The translations under genes and the position numbers were made by a program. Positions 38,941 to 47,522 of a DNA stretch of 64,000 bases are shown here, one piece after another. The notes beneath the pieces are model-generated. The model searched no databases. It worked only from the letters and a program-made list of their open reading frames with translations, and was not told the DNA's origin. The stretch is from Microglena sp. YARC (Eukaryota > Chlorophyta > Chlorophyceae > Chlamydomonadales > Chlamydomonadaceae), in NCBI GenBank assembly GCA_022414725.1, contig CM039464.1, positions 54,263,182 to 54,327,181 of the forward strand. The letters are read 5' to 3'. Within the stretch, counting starts at the first letter, position 1; each line of letters opens with the position of its first letter.

Positions 38941-38986
38941 AAAATATCAAAGTTTGTATTGTGTTTGCTGTTGTTGTAGCAGTTAA

Positions 38987-39062
38987 TGGGCGTTCCAGCC
39001 TCCCCGGTCGTTTTCTACTGGTTGCGAAACATGGTCTGGAGCGGAATTGTGATTCCTCGGTG
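38987..39062. repeat. Longer copy of the GGGCGTTCC module
   Basis: AATGGGCGTTCCAGCCTCC, then ACTGGTTGCGAAACATGG and TCTGGAGCGGAATTGTGATTCC. The same order is found at 56,868-56,945. It lies between the virion protein gene and histone H3. Confidence 0.55.
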
Positions 39063-39120
39063 CCAATATGACGATAAACGCAAGAAAGAGCCCTGAACCC
39101 TGGCTCAATAACTTGTTATA

Positions 39121-39130
39121 AAAAAATTGA
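39121..39130 (+). promoter_or_regulatory. AAAATTGA motif and TATA-like stretch before histone H3
   Basis: TTATAAAAAAATTGAATG lies about 60 bases upstream of the ATG at 39,190. It contains both an AAAATTGA octamer and a TATAAA-like sequence, so virus-type or host-type initiation are both possible. Confidence 0.5.
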
Positions 39131-39189
39131 ATGCGTGTGGCAAACTCATTAAAGTGCACACAACAGCACAACAGCTCTATCTCTCACAA

Positions 39190-39606
39190 ATGGCACGTAT
39201 TAAGCAAATCGCTCGTAAGTCCACATGTAGCAAGGCTCCCAGAAAGCAGCTACCCATAAAGGCGTCGAATTATGCTTCAAAAGTACCTTCCACAGGTGGC
39301 GTGAAGAAACCTAACCGGTACCGCCCCAGCACCGTCGCCCTGCGCGAGATCCGCAAGTACCAGAAGTCTACGGACCTTCTGATTAGAAAGTTGCCTTTCC
39401 AGAGGCTTGTGCGAGAGATCGCACAGGACTTCAAGACCGACCTTAGGTTCCAGTCTTCGGCTGTCCTTGCCCTCCAGGAGGCCTCAGAGGCCTACCTGGT
39501 TGGCCTCTTTGAGGACTGCAACTTGGCGGCTATCCACGCTAAGAGAGTGACAATAATGCCCAAAGATATTAAGCTAGCAAGAAGAATCCGAGGAGAACGT
39601 GCGTAA
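39190..39606 (+). CDS. Divergent histone H3
   Basis: 138 residues; the globular domain from [20 protein letters not shown] to the C-terminal IRGERA is nearly canonical. The tail is unusual: [20 protein letters not shown] keeps K4, K9, K14 and K18, but T3 and T6 are Ile and the two Gly before K14 are Cys-Ser. The segment normally containing the K27 ARKS motif reads [13 protein letters not shown] and is two residues longer, so the K27 context is lost. K36 (GGVKKP) remains. A Cys replaces Thr in [13 protein letters not shown]. The gene is intronless and undamaged, flanked by a viral structural gene and a Fanzor remnant. It could be a viral H3 used to package DNA, or a host replacement variant. 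Confidence 0.93.
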   Translation: MARIKQIARKSTCSKAPRKQLPIKASNYASKVPSTGGVKKPNRYRPSTVALREIRKYQKSTDLLIRKLPFQRLVREIAQDFKTDLRFQSSAVLALQEASEAYLVGLFEDCNLAAIHAKRVTIMPKDIKLARRIRGERA

Positions 39607-39620
39607 GTTAATTAGTTGTT

Positions 39621-40232
39621 GTGTACACTTTTTTTGACTTCGTAGCTCCGATGGAGAAAAGCACGAAGGTACTCGTCGGTTTTGTGATTGGAAAGGTCTG
39701 GGGGCGACACCAATCTCCAGGCGGACTTGTGGCTATTCGTTTCGAGCTTTGTAGCCGCGAAAACGTTATCATGGAGGACGTCGATGAGTTCAGAACATCT
39801 CAACGATGCAGCTGCTGTAAGACCCGACTTTGCAACATGGTTGCGCTCACTCATCGTAAGAAGCAAGACGGTACTTGGGAATGTACTGAAGGACGCAAGC
39901 GGATTCACAAGATTCTCCACTGCAAAAGCAGTTAAAGCGGAGCGCCACGCCAACAGAGCGGCGGTAGGCTCCACTTCGGGAAGACTTGGGACCGCGACAT
40001 GAACGCTTCCAGGAACATCCTGATGATTACACTCCACCTCTCGCGTTTTGCCGAGACGCGCTGAGAGGTTCCTCGAAAACCCCACCAACACCTGATACTG
40101 ATACGGGGACACAGACGGTTGAACGGTTTACCACAGAGGCGACTCGGAATATCTTCTAGAACCTCTTCAACCTCTGCACCCCCCAACGTTGCCCAAACGC
40201 AATGATCTGCAGTCTGGATGATTATAAGGTGT
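39621..40232 (+). pseudogene. Fanzor/TnpB-like nuclease remnant, C-terminal half
   Basis: The remnant opens with LVGFVIGKVWGRHQSPGGL, then the hallmark VDEFRTSQRCSCC (RuvC-II Glu region and first zinc-ribbon Cys pair). HKILHCKSS follows (second part of the ribbon), then, after an in-frame TAA at 39,933-39,935, the RuvC-III motif WDRDMNASRNIL. The copy at 11,336 has CAA (Gln) at that stop position, so this is a C-to-T change. RuvC-I is missing. Fanzors are eukaryotic and viral TnpB relatives, RNA-guided DNA nucleases. The tail leads straight into a family 2 right end. Confidence 0.82.
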
Positions 40233-40257
40233 GTCCCACTTTATTTGAGAACAACGG
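40233..40257 (+). repeat. Family 2 transposon right end
   Basis: GTCCCACTTTATTTGAGAAC...ACGG followed by TA, directly after the Fanzor remnant. There is one mismatch in the terminal CTG. Confidence 0.65.
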
Positions 40258-40274
40258 TATGTATTACCATGGAA

Positions 40275-40320
40275 GAGCACAGTAGTGACTTGAAAACAGT
40301 AGGTGAGAGGATCGAACATC
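40275..40320 (+). pseudogene. Left part of a gene fragment split by a transposon
   Basis: GAAGAGCACAGTAGTGACTT...GAGAGGATCGAACATC matches 27,703-27,745. The right part continues at 43,766. The interruption is the element 40,323-43,763. Confidence 0.7.
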
Positions 40321-40367
40321 TACAGTCGGCGGAACAGTAAAATGAAACATGTATCAGATGGAAATAA

Positions 40368-41273
40368 ATGTACGACATCGCCGTTAAAAAATTGGCGTTA
40401 AGAATGGTCGCTGACTTGGGTGTGTTAACTTCTATGTTTACGAACATCAGTCGTTCTACTCTGTCAAGGTGGAAACGCTTTGGTGTAAATCTAAAACGAC
40501 GTGAATTTGTAAGCAAACTTTTTGAGACGAACAAAGATTTGTTGAAATTGTTTTTATTGTCAACTCAATGCACAACCGCAAGAGGTGTTGTTGCATTTTT
40601 CAAAAGTACTCACAATTTACGATTATCAACTAAAACAGTGTATCGTTTCATAAAACTCATTGGTTTTACAAGAAAAATGAGCAAACTCCATGGACAGTGT
40701 AAAGGGGACTTAGTTCCACTTGTCACTGAATTTTGTAGTAGATACAAGGATACAATCAATGATGGGAAAATTTTAGTATCAGTTGACGAATGTGGGTTTA
40801 GTGAGCGTCTCAAGCCACATTATGGGTATTCCCCTATAGGAAAACCCGTTATCGTTAAAACTACTGGTGGGTTGGTACACCATAGTTTGTTGATGGCAGT
40901 TTTTTCAGATGGTAGGAAGGAGTTCGTTGTGAAGAAAGGATCTGTGAAGAAGACGGACTTCGCTGCATTTATTGACTCATTGAGTTTGTGCAATAATTCA
41001 GTAGTAATAATGGACAACGCCAGTATCCATAATAACTTGGTCCTCAGAAGCCCCGTAAATATTTGTTACTCCTCCTTACAGTCCATAATTCAATGCTATT
41101 GAGCTGTGCTACGCTAAGGTGAAGAAGGACTTTCGTCGATTGAACTATATGCCAAACGATACAAAGATACACATGTGTCTGATATAATTTCCTTAGCATT
41201 CAGCAACCTCACTGATAAAATCATTATGGGTTGGTTTGAACACGTATGGAACACGTATGTGATGTTTGTATAA
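40368..41273 (+). pseudogene. IS630/Tc1-mariner-like DDE transposase
   Basis: The first 244 residues are open. An N-terminal HTH region (SRSTLSRWKRFGV; later RLSTKTVYRFIKLIGFTRKM) binds the element ends. Catalytic Asp 1 is in ILVSVDECGF and Asp 2 in SVVIMDNASIHNN. The third acidic residue is in a broken stretch PPYSP-stop-FNAIE (41,072-41,100), where a frameshift, a stop and an apparent deletion of about five codons shorten the normal 34-residue spacing. C-terminal remnants (AFSNLTDKIIMGWFEHV) run to 41,273. It would cut and paste DNA into TA sites. It is inactive as read, but recently so given the intact N-terminal two thirds. Confidence 0.88.
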
Positions 41274-41302
41274 AGAGTTCTGTGATGTACAAATTATGTA
41301 AG

Positions 41303-43660
41303 ATGGCAACGAAACCTCCGACAGTCGCGAAATTGAAGGAGCTACTAAAATTGGCCGAAGTAGCATACTCCTCAAAGGACAAGAAGGACGATATTGTCCG
41401 TTTATGCGAAGACAATGGTCTCATCGCCAGACCCCCTCCAGAGTACAAGACGGTGGAAAAGATGTGCGTCGTGAAATGCGCCCTGAAGAAGGCAATGAGT
41501 CTTGACGATGAAGAATTCGGTAAGTTCAGGGGGCATGTGGATCAGCTCGTCAATGTGGTGAGCCGCATGTTACGGCGTTCCAGTCTGGTGCTGACTTTCC
41601 ATGTCACGAGGCTCATGGAGGGCGATCTGCCGATTCCTAATATGTACAATATGAAGGATACCTAATGGAAGGATTGGCTAAGGATCGGAGTTGACGGCGT
41701 CTTTCCAGATGAAGAGAGTAAAATATCATACGAAGCCGTGAAAGACATAATCGGAAAGGTGCTTGGTAGCGATGACCCTGATTACATCAACTCATACCCT
41801 ATCTATTTCGACCAGGTTTTGAACTATGCCGGTCACACATTGAGCACTGTCGTGTCGAACAACGCATGGGTTCCTTTGGTTCCTCGTTTGACCCGCCTCA
41901 CTAAGGCTACTTTGAAGGCACTGGGAGCTCCGAAGACCATCCGTGTGTACGACGTGATGAGGGTCCTCCAACAAGAAATACAGGAGATGGAATCTTGGCC
42001 AGAGTCTGTTCAGGAGTACGTCCGTGAAGTTCGAGTCAGGCTGAAAGTTCCAGATGGAAGTCGACTTTATGATGACTATGGCAAAGACATGGACTTCCCG
42101 ACCATGGTCCGGTTTAATTATTGGATGCAGACACGGTTGGAGGCTATTGGTGCACGTCGTATCCGGTTGATGCCCATCTTTAATGTCCAACGGGCGCATG
42201 TCCGCCTTGACATGAAGACCCTCGTGAACCTGTTCAGGCACGTGTTCCCCAAAGACCCAAACATCGTCGAGCTTTCAACGTGGGAAAATGTAAATGATCC
42301 CGACCGCTTCATGTTGCCTCTGAAGCCTGCAGTTAAGAAGAAAAAATCATGTGGTCCTGGTGAATGGGAGGCATACAAGTTGGCCCAACAGAAATACGAT
42401 GCTGACGTTAAGGATATCAAGGCTACTGACGAGTACAGACATGCAAAGGGTAGGTATGACACGCTAGTGAAAGCCCGAAAAACAGTCGCAGGTTCCTTCT
42501 TCAAGAAACCACCTGTCAAGACGGGGTGGGTGTTCGATTGTAGCATCTGTACTGACGGAGTCTCATTGAGCATGCAGTACAGCAAGACAGTACAGGTTCG
42601 TGTATCCGATCTGAAGAAGACAAGTAAGAGGTCTCGTGACGAGGAAGGTATGAGCGTCTCAGAACAGTATGACCATAAACTGAAAACGACATTGCCCGAT
42701 ATGGGTATCGTCGTTCTGGGTGTGGATCCTGGTAGGAGCAACATCGCTTCAGTCACGTATCTGGCAGACGACAAAAGCAAGACATGGAAGCTTACACGCG
42801 GAGCTTTTTACCACAAGTCTGGTATCAAGAAACAGAAAAAACAGCAAGAAAAAAGTTTCTCAGACATGATTCCTAGATGGGAGTCTCTGCGTGAAAATGG
42901 AGCAGCGTTGAGTACATCCAGGAAGGATGATATCTCGGCTTACTTGAAAAATTACGCTACGTTTTCCGACGAGTGGTGGAGGATGGCACTCCGTCGCAGA
43001 GAATCCCGAGACAACTTTCAGAGGTACATTGGCAAGCGCAAGGCTATGGACTCATTTGGGGCAGGGATCAAGCGCAACATGAAGTTGGATCATCCTGACC
43101 TGAGGGTTCGCGTAGCATATGGTTCTGCAATCACGAAGCTGAAGGCTACCGGACCAGGAGAGGTAGCTGTGCCTATGGGATCTATGTTCGCTTCCTGCAA
43201 GCGCCTCTTCAAAGAGGAGGTTCATGTGACAGATGAGTTCAAGACGACTCTCATGTCTTGGGAAACCGGTGCCAAGAAGGAATGTGTTTACAAGATTCCA
43301 AGTGTCCTAATAACCACGGAAGGTCAGATTCGTCTAGGTTACGAGTTGTTGGGTCACACCCCATTGAAGGAGACTCCAAAGGTCTCTTATCGCGACCAGT
43401 TGGCGGTGAGGGTGTACTGCACACGAAAAAAAATCCAAGAAAACACACAGGAGGGGTGGCTTAGCCCCCTCTCTTGTCGACAACAACTCGATCAAGCGGT
43501 ACCCTGAGGTACGAGGACTGCGATTCTCTCCAGAAACCAGCACTTACTCGGACCGGGACCGCTCCTCTGCTCTCACAATCGCAAGGCTGCACTGCATGGA
43601 ACTGTTGGGTCAAGGGAGACCGCTTCTATTTTGCAGGGATGCGTGTTGTTGATGGGCTAC
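41303..43660 (+). pseudogene. Fanzor1-like RNA-guided nuclease
   Basis: The likely start is ATG 41,303 (MATKPPTVAKLKELL), a SAP-like N-terminus. A TAA at 41,663-41,665 is in the same frame as both flanking parts. A long open part then includes KTGWVFDCSICTDG, RuvC-I VVLGVDPGRSNIASVTY (catalytic Asp, about 42,725) and VPMGSMFASC. VTDEFKTT (about 43,230) is the region of RuvC-II. After a frame change at a run of eight A near 43,427 the end reads EVRGLRFSPET, then YSDRDRSSALTIA, the RuvC-III Asp motif. Total length ~770 residues fits Fanzor1. Its partner RNA would be expected from the 3' end of the element (43,630-43,763). One stop and one frameshift only separate it from an intact gene. Confidence 0.85.
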
Positions 43661-43765
43661 AAAAAACATGATGGTGTTCCACTGCAATGTGGGTTGCTAC
43701 ACCATAAGGTTACACCATAAGGTGTACCGTACACTCCAGAAAGCGGTTTCATTCCGTCGAGTGTA

Positions 43766-43925
43766 ATACACGAGATGGATTCTTTGCATGAAGCGACAGG
43801 CGTGGAGTATTTCAAAGCCCAGGCATTAGCATGGTCCGGATGGGTGTGGATGCTACAAGATAGCAAGCGACTAGAGTGGAAGATTACATTCCCTGGGATG
43901 CTCAGGGAATGGATTGATTGATAAT
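43766..43925 (+). pseudogene. Right part of the split gene fragment
   Basis: ATACACGAGATGGATTCTTTGC onward matches 27,748-27,900, encoding EMDSLHEATGVEYFKAQALAW and then WVWMLQDSKR. It rejoins 40,320 once the transposon is removed. Confidence 0.7.
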
Positions 43926-44037
43926 GCAAACACATGATAGGCGAACGGAGGATAGTGAGATAGAGAGATAAGATTTACATCACAGGATCACGCACGCATA
44001 CAGGATCGAATGACACATCCATCGACCGAATGCATGC

Positions 44038-44841
44038 ATGCATGCAAGCAAGAAAGAAAGCACGCACACGCATGACCTAAATTCTTTGGCAGAATTCGAA
44101 ACCTTCACGGTCAACCTGACACCTCTGTCAGACCTATCTGCGTTGACGCACTTGGACATTTCGGGAATCGAAGTTCTCGAAGACCTGACACCTCTGTCCG
44201 GTCTAACTTCGTTGGTTCACTTGGACATCAATCACACCGACGTGTGCGACATATCACCGTTGTCCTGTCTAACTTCATTGATTCACCTGGACATGTCGAG
44301 CACCTACGTGTACGACCTATCACCTCTGTCCGGCCTCACTTCATTGGTTCACCTGAACATGGCGCACACCAACTTGGTCAACGACATATCACCGCTGTCC
44401 GGCCTCACTTCGTTGGTTCACCTCGACATTTCGGAAATCGAAGGCAGGCTCGAAGACATATCACCGGTGTCCGGCCTCACTTCGTTAGTCCACCTGGACA
44501 TCAATTACAACGACGTGGAAGACATATCACATCTGTCCGGCCTCACTGCGTTGGCTCACCTGAACATCAATTACACCAACGTGACCGATATATCAGCTCT
44601 GTACGGCCTCACTGCGTTGCTTCACCTGAACATGACGCACATCAAAGTGGAAGACATATCACATCTGTACGGCCTCAATTCGTTGCTTCACCTAGACATT
44701 TCGAACACACTTGTGGACGACATATCACCACTTTCCAAACTCACTTCGTTGCTTCACCTCGACATTTCGAACACACTTGTGGACGACATATCACCACTTT
44801 CCAAACTCACTTCGTTGAAGTACTTGAAAAATGGAGTGTAG
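44038..44841 (+). CDS. Leucine-rich repeat protein (internalin-like repeats)
   Basis: This is a 267-residue frame made almost wholly of ~22-23-residue repeats with the consensus SGLTSLVHLDIS.T.V.DISPL, about ten copies. The DNA repeats are well conserved, and the last two (44,690-44,820) are nearly identical, showing recent duplication. There is no signal peptide or membrane segment. The start lies in a GCATGCAT/AAAG-rich simple sequence, so the N-terminus may be newly formed or truncated. Repeats of this regular, short type occur in bacterial internalins, protist surface LRR families and giant viruses, where they mediate protein binding. The specific partner is unknown. Confidence 0.75.
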   Translation: MHASKKESTHTHDLNSLAEFETFTVNLTPLSDLSALTHLDISGIEVLEDLTPLSGLTSLVHLDINHTDVCDISPLSCLTSLIHLDMSSTYVYDLSPLSGLTSLVHLNMAHTNLVNDISPLSGLTSLVHLDISEIEGRLEDISPVSGLTSLVHLDINYNDVEDISHLSGLTALAHLNINYTNVTDISALYGLTALLHLNMTHIKVEDISHLYGLNSLLHLDISNTLVDDISPLSKLTSLLHLDISNTLVDDISPLSKLTSLKYLKNGV

Positions 44842-44966
44842 TCATCCAAATCTTGCCAGCCGCGCATTATTTCTTGTAAAAGTATTTGTTGAAATTGCTG
44901 AGAAACATTCTTGCTTCAACACTCTCCCATGCGGGGATGTGATCAGAGAACCAGTCTATTCTAGAG

Positions 44967-45075
44967 TTTTTAACACACCCAAGTCAGCGACCATTCTTAA
45001 CGCCAATTTTCTAACGGCGATGTCGTACATTTATTTCCATCTGATATATGTTTCATTTTACTGTTCCGCCGACTG
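44967..45075 (-). repeat. Inverted fragment of the family 1 element left end
   Basis: This is the reverse complement of about 40,323-40,432, including the terminal repeat (ending GTTCCGCCGACTG, then TA at 45,076-45,077) and the first transposase codons. It is a one-ended relic adjoining the LRR gene. Confidence 0.75.
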
Positions 45076-45114
45076 TAGACCTTGGAAAAAAATGGTGCAT
45101 CGCTGTTAATGCAA

Positions 45115-45831
45115 CTATACCTTGTTCTTCTGCTCAAACAATTCCAGGACCGCATCAAGGGTCTTGGGTTGAGCAACGCTTTTGGTAGACGCTTCTGAAG
45201 GTATATACACCATAAATGTTTTGTCTTTACGGGCGAGCAAGTATTCGGAATCTTGTTCCGAAATCGATTTTATCATATCATGATATTTTGACTTGATAAT
45301 AACCTCCCAAGAAAGTATCCGCAATGATAGAGTTGAACCGGTAGGTTCCCTTCAAGACAGTTGTCTTACTAGGGCTCATGGCAGATTCCATACCGAGGTT
45401 GGTTCTGCAGTCCCTTGAGAAACCATTATTTTGTTATCATGGCCTCCAAGACTCTTGTAGAGACCGGTATTCTGAGAGGTGTTGGGCCGTAAGTTGAACC
45501 AGATGCCCTCCATACCTTTTCTCTTCAGAGTGATGTAAATGCTGAGGTAAGCCAAAATCGACTTGAGCTAAAGGGCAAACCTAGATGCATCAGCAGCAGG
45601 AGCAGCACGGGTAGAGGGGGTCGCAGGACCAGCATACGCAGCATGAGCAGAATACGCAACAAAAGCAGCAGGAGCATGAGGAGCATCAGCAGGGGTAGAG
45701 GGAGGTGCAGGAGCAGCATACGCAGCAGAAGCAACAGGAGTATCACAATAGAATGTATTCAACAACCAATCCATTTCATCATCAATCTCCATATTCTCAG
45801 CAGGAGCAGGAGCAGGAGAAGGAGCAGGAGA

Positions 45832-45862
<31 letters not shown>

Positions 45863-46068
45863 TCAGAGTTACCAGGGAGGACCTGGTTATCCGACATTTG
45901 CACCTCATCATGGTCGCAAAGAAAGCTTTCCGCTTCTGAGGGTCCAACCCGGTATGGGTTTCCATTACTGAAAAGGCTTCCCAAACTTCCCAAACTTCCC
46001 AAACTTCCCAAACTGAGATGTAGGCTTCCGGGGGGTCCCCAACTGGAATTGGTGTTAAAATCAGACAT
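45115..46068 (-). pseudogene. Pro/Ala-rich protein, broken downstream
   Basis: From ATG 46,068 (MSDFNTNSSWGPPGS) 166 residues are open. There is a Leu-Gly-Ser repeat (SLGSLGSLGSLGSL), an acidic stretch, a Pro-Ala repeat (APAPAPAPSPAPSP), ENMEIDDEMDWLLNTFYCD and further Ala/Pro-rich sequence ending RFAL. A TAG (45,568-45,570) follows, but the same frame continues as LKSILAYLSIYITLKRKGME...GLYKSLGGHDNK. After a stop and frame changes, the stretch 45,324-45,115 (IKSISEQDSEYLLARKDKTF) may be its C-terminus. The function is unknown; the acidic region with hydrophobics resembles an activation domain, which is only a guess. Confidence 0.45.
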
Positions 46069-46113
46069 CGTTGTGGTGAACTTGAGTAACTTGTTGTGAT
46101 TCACTCGATTTTC

Positions 46114-46124
46114 ATTCAATTTTT
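46114..46124 (-). promoter_or_regulatory. AAAATTGA motif before the Pro/Ala-rich gene
   Basis: The minus strand reads AAAAAAAATTGAATG about 50 bases upstream of the ATG at 46,068. An ATG inside the motif opens the same frame but is unlikely to be the start. Confidence 0.5.
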
Positions 46125-46234
46125 TTTACAAAACCCCAAAAACGACGTAGTCTTTGCATGTTTTGGGTGTTTGTTGTTGCAAAAATATGCGGTCACATAA
46201 TGTTTCCAATAATGGGGGGGGGGCGATACATGTA

Positions 46235-47109
46235 CAGTCGGAGACGCAATTTGTGGGACGCCCTACCGGTGACCCTTTAACCCAATGGGTAGATCAGCTA
46301 AAGGCGAGTACATATTTTTGCCCTTTATCTCTGTCTTTCAGCATTTAAGCTGGCCCAAAGGATAACAAGGCAAGCTGCTGACAAACCCAGGTGGGTCGGT
46401 CGGTTTATTTCGCCTCGATGTCTCCAAAAACTTGTGGACGCTACACACGCAAACTTGGTTACACCCGCAAGCACGCATACAAAACAGTTCGGCACAAGAA
46501 TGACCACAAATCTTCTGTCGACCGTTTTTGTAAGGAGTATTTAGCCGTTCCGACATCGGATTTGTTAAGCATCGATGAGGCGGGTTTTACATTGGTGACA
46601 CTTGTCGCAGAGGAAACTGTCAACGCGGAAAACGTTTAAATATCCAAATTTCTAGGACATTGCGAATGTCCAAATTGACACTAATTGCTGCCGTTTCTGC
46701 TTAAGGTATCGTTCATTACAAGATCCTTGATCACAATTGCAAGAAAGTCGACTTTGTACAGTTTGTATCTGAGTTACATGTACAGCGGGGTACAGTCGCT
46801 GTCCTTGACAATATCCAGTTCCATCATTCAAAGGAGACGATTTCTATGTTCGATTCTGTAGGAATACGACCACTCTTTGTACCTCCTTACAGTCCAGAGT
46901 TTAACGCTATTGATAATGTCTTTAGTTTGCTCAAGCGAAAATATCGCTGCGTGTGCCCAATAATTCCAGATGTAGCAGATATATTTGATTACAGTAACGC
47001 TTTGAAAAGGATTATTGATGCGCACGATGTTAGCCATCAGTTTGACTTTTCAGGGTACTTTGAACATGTAAATTCAGTGTCTTTAGATGCCTTGAATTTT
47101 TTGTGTTAA
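46235..47109 (+). mobile_element. Second IS630/mariner-like element, family 2 (broken)
   Basis: The left end CAGTCGGAGACGCAATTTGT follows TA (46,233-46,234) and is repeated at 51,624. The transposase is in three pieces. One ends LLSIDEAGF (first Asp). The middle reads GTVAVLDNIQFHHSKE (second Asp). The last is open from MFDSVGIRPLFVPPYSPEFNAID to LNFLC at 47,109. Asp replaces the usual Glu in FNAID, with 34 residues between the second and third acids, giving a DD34D mariner-type triad. No right end is evident after 47,109. It differs clearly in sequence from the family 1 transposase. Confidence 0.78.
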
Positions 47110-47162
47110 TCACCTGAAGACAGTATCTGTATTGACAAGATCGGTTACAAATCTTGAATTGG

Positions 47163-47408
47163 TCAACTTTTCAGAATCCCCAAAATAGAAGGTGTCCCAA
47201 TATCAAATGTCCCTAGCTGTATGGAACCGTATGTCAACGGGGGTGTATCCACGTGGCGCTTTCGATACTCGTTGGTAATGTCGAGTGCCGCCTGTCTCAT
47301 TGAAGGGGACGTGAGGGTCATGCGGGCGCGTCCTGCTAAGGAGGATGGTGGCGAGGACAATGTTAGTAACATTCCCAATATTGATGTGAACACATTGAGT
47401 ATCATCAT
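47163..47408 (-). CDS. Small membrane protein, unknown
   Basis: From ATG 47,408 there are 81 residues: MMILNVFTSILGMLLTLSS is a signal or membrane helix, then RARMTLTSPSMRQAALDITNEYRKRH and a hydrophobic tail. It diverges from the pherophorin-like gene, sharing the ~110-base spacer. The plus strand is open too but lacks a plausible N-terminus. Confidence 0.45.
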   Translation of the reverse strand: MMILNVFTSILGMLLTLSSPPSSLAGRARMTLTSPSMRQAALDITNEYRKRHVDTPPLTYGSIQLGTFDIGTPSILGILKS

Positions 47409-47522
47409 TATTTTCGAATGCGGTGTATTGTTTGTTTGTTGTACACTTGACGGAATAATAAAAAACACCAAAATGCGAGTGTAAATGTCTTCGAACATGA
47501 ACAAAATGTATTATAGTTGAGA

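Larger units (their letters stand above)
40323..43763 (+). mobile_element. Complete mariner/IS630-like transposon carrying a Fanzor
   Basis: 3,441 bases flanked by TA (40,321-40,322 and 43,764-43,765). The left end is CAGTCGGCGGAACAGTAAAA; the right end ATTCCGTCGAGTG is its imperfect inverse. The outer flanks rejoin at TA to give the uninterrupted sequence found at 27,721-27,770, which proves the boundaries. Cargo is a DDE transposase (40,368-41,273) and a Fanzor1-like nuclease (41,303-43,660), both in element orientation. Both genes carry stops or frameshifts as read. Short derivatives with the same ends are at 197, 27,907, 44,967 and 58,440. Fanzor genes inside mariner-type elements are known from eukaryotes and large DNA viruses. 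Confidence 0.92.
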
